This document shows positions 62,166 to 64,000 of a stretch of DNA of 64,000 nt, in pieces. Both the position numbers and the translations under genes were made by a program. The notes beneath the pieces are model-generated. The model had not been told where the DNA came from. It worked only from the letters and a program-made list of their open reading frames with translations, and searched no databases. The stretch's first letter is position 1. Every line of letters starts with the position of its first letter. The DNA comes from Plasmodium malariae (Eukaryota > Apicomplexa > Aconoidasida > Haemosporida > Plasmodiidae), in the NCBI RefSeq assembly GCF_900090045.1, contig NC_041786.1, positions 687,501 to 751,500 on the forward strand, in the 5' to 3' direction.

Positions 62166-62755
62166 ATTTATTGAAGCTTTCTGTTATATCTTCATTTCGT
62201 AGAAGCGTTTTAACATACATCTATTTAACTGTACGAGCGAGATATAGATTTCCTTTCTGTGTGGAAATACGTTAATACATACACGTACATATGCGTATGC
62301 ATATATGTACATAAGTTTACATGAAAATGCTGCTAACCCTCCTGCTTATTTATCCTTAATTTTGTGGAATTTAATTTTGCAGTAAAATTTTGCACCCTGC
62401 GGAAGGCTAAATATAGGCTGAATTTACCCCTTATATTTACCCCCATATTTTTTTAACCCTTTACAGGGGCAAGTACATAAAAAAAAAAAATTATCCGATC
62501 GCGAATATGTGAAATGTTTTTTTAAACATTCGAGAAAAAAAAAAAATAAAAAAAAAAAAAAAAAAAAAATTACATTCCAGTGAAAGGGCTTATTTTATTT
62601 TATAGCTAAAACAACATGTATATGAGGATTTGTAATATGTGTATATATTTGTGTATGCATATTTATTTACATGTACAAATACGTATACCTACATACAAGT
62701 ATACATGCATATACAAGTCTGTAATTTTTTTTTTTTTTTTGGTAATTAAAAAATT
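62166..62755. promoter_or_regulatory. Short divergent region between two genes
   Basis: Only 590 bp separate the start of the minus-strand membrane protein from the start of mL49. Promoters for both should lie here. It contains A runs (62479-62490, 62533-62569) and TA/CATA tracts. No specific binding motif recognised. Confidence 0.5.
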
Positions 62756-63837
62756 ATGAACGCCATTAAATTTGTATATGTGCCGAGGTTTCATTTCAGC
62801 ATTTATAATGAATACCTAAATGCTTACAGAAAGAAGATAAACCGAATTCCTTTCTATATAAGAAGAACGGGTGTGCATATATATATATATACATACATAC
62901 ATACATACACTTATATAAATTAATATTTATTCAAACATATGTATGTATAATGTATGTATGCACTATATGAAGAAACAACTTTAAGGAATTAGATATAATT
63001 TCATTTGGTATAGTACGCGCGTGTGTGTTAATTTGTTTATTTGATTTATGGAACAAGGGGTAATACTACCACAGTATATAACACACGTGATATACGTCAT
63101 ATATATGATGTATGTATTATATATATTAAAAAAAATGTCTATACTTTATGCTTCACATTTTGTTGTTATTTTCAGCATCGGACAATTTACCAGTCTTTCT
63201 AAAATACAAAAATAACAAGAATCTAGTCGTGACTGTCATTAGAAAGATTAAAGGAAATAAGGAGGTAAGCGAAAAACTGTTGATATAGTGCGTACCTGCT
63301 TGTATATAAATATGTGCACAAACCTTTTTATGTTATCTCATCTGTTTATGATGCATTTTACTATATATTGTTTTAGCGTACGATTATCGGTGCTTTTATA
63401 CGTACATACTTATGTAGTTACATGCGTATACGCATATATATATGTCTATAAATGCTACGAAGTGCTCAATTTATAATTTGTTGTACTTCATTCAATGAAG
63501 CAATTTTCTATATACCTTATGCTCTACACATTTATGAAAATTTTATAAATTAATTATTCTCTTTGAAAGATTTTGAAAAAGGAGATCGAATCAATTTGCA
63601 ACACGAATGTTATAGAGAAAACGGATTGCTTCTTAATAAAAGGAAACCATAAGAAGAAAATAAAAGACGTAAGATAATTTTATGCCCACGTGTTATGTAT
63701 ATTTGCAGTTAAATTAATTTTGTAAAATATCTTCATAACTAATAAATGTAAGATTTTTTTTTTTTTTTTTTTTTATAAACACTCTTGTATTTTTTTATGT
63801 TTTTTTTAAGCAGTATTTTAAATATATCGGCTATTGA
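62756..63837 (+). CDS. MRPL49: Mitochondrial large ribosomal subunit protein mL49
   Basis: A component of the mitochondrial 54S-type large subunit, needed to translate mitochondrial mRNAs. Four exons: 62756-62870, 63176-63264, 63570-63668, 63814-63837. All have GT...AG ends and consistent phases, giving 108 residues. Family pattern: IPFYIRRT followed across the splice by ASDNLPVFLKY, then LVVTVIRKIKGN, matching PF.I.RT..NLPVY...R.....TVIRK..G in mL49/Img2. The tail IKDYFKYIGY matches the usual short ending with an aromatic residue and Gly. The last exon is only 24 bp, and its acceptor is doubled (AAGCAG), so one extra Gln is possible. The protein carries a short N-terminal segment but no clear presequence. 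The coding part totals only 327 bp, broken by three introns. Confidence 0.9.
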
Positions 63838-64000
63838 AGGGGAATAAGCTTTTAGCAAAATTGGAATTGTGTTGTTAAACTAAGAAAATTTTTAAAAAAA
63901 AGAAAAAATTTATTTTATTTTGCACGTTTTTATTACGAGAATGCAGCAACTTTTTTTATCAATATGTTTTATCTATTTAAGGGATTAAAAAAAAAAAAAT
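63838..64000. other. 3' flank of mL49
   Basis: AT-rich with A and T runs to the end of the window. No gene seen. Confidence 0.6.

Overview
This window is nuclear DNA from a malaria parasite (Plasmodium, species not determined). Intergenic DNA is mostly A/T runs and AT microsatellites. Proteins are rich in Asn, Lys, Asp and Ser tracts. Introns are short, with GT/AG ends and T-rich 3' sides, and tandem repeats occur both inside and outside genes. The recognisable gene set (PiT, MPC1, Rab11b, DBR1, RRP42, an ABCB-type transporter) matches what I remember of a block on P. falciparum chromosome 13. That synteny is from memory and was not searched. The very low GC would suit P. malariae or P. ovale as well as P. 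falciparum, so I name only the genus.

Left part (1-23.6 kb): a phosphate transporter (minus) with a short spliced last exon at 2702-2775; a 5.8-kb gap holding one doubtful spliced minus-strand gene (9590-10060); the two-exon mitochondrial pyruvate carrier MPC1 (minus, 10620-11359); the five-exon small GTPase Rab11b (14693-16444); the lariat debranching enzyme DBR1 (19991-21955); and a 460-bp perfect hexanucleotide array.

Middle part (23.6-41 kb): a 1380-residue protein of unknown function; a four-exon unknown protein with a Cys patch and an 18-bp coding repeat; nucleolar NOC2 (minus); a possible 61-residue membrane microprotein; and exosome subunit RRP42.

Right part (41-64 kb): a 1379-residue secreted protein with an acidic 23-residue repeat and a Cys-containing C-terminal module resembling CBM5/12 chitin-binding folds; an ABC half-transporter (minus) with a long insertion in its ATPase domain; the gamma-tubulin-complex adaptor MZT1; a large coiled-coil protein split into two reading frames at a run of 34 A; an unknown membrane protein (minus) with a spliced 3' end; and the four-exon mitochondrial ribosomal protein mL49.

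Most named genes are housekeeping: mitochondrial import and translation, RNA processing, ribosome assembly, trafficking, transport and microtubule nucleation. They do not form a pathway or operon. I see no mobile element, CRISPR array, tRNA or rRNA. The items most worth checking are the lectin-like secreted protein, the poly(A) frame break, the spliced exons missed by plain reading frames, and the doubtful small genes.
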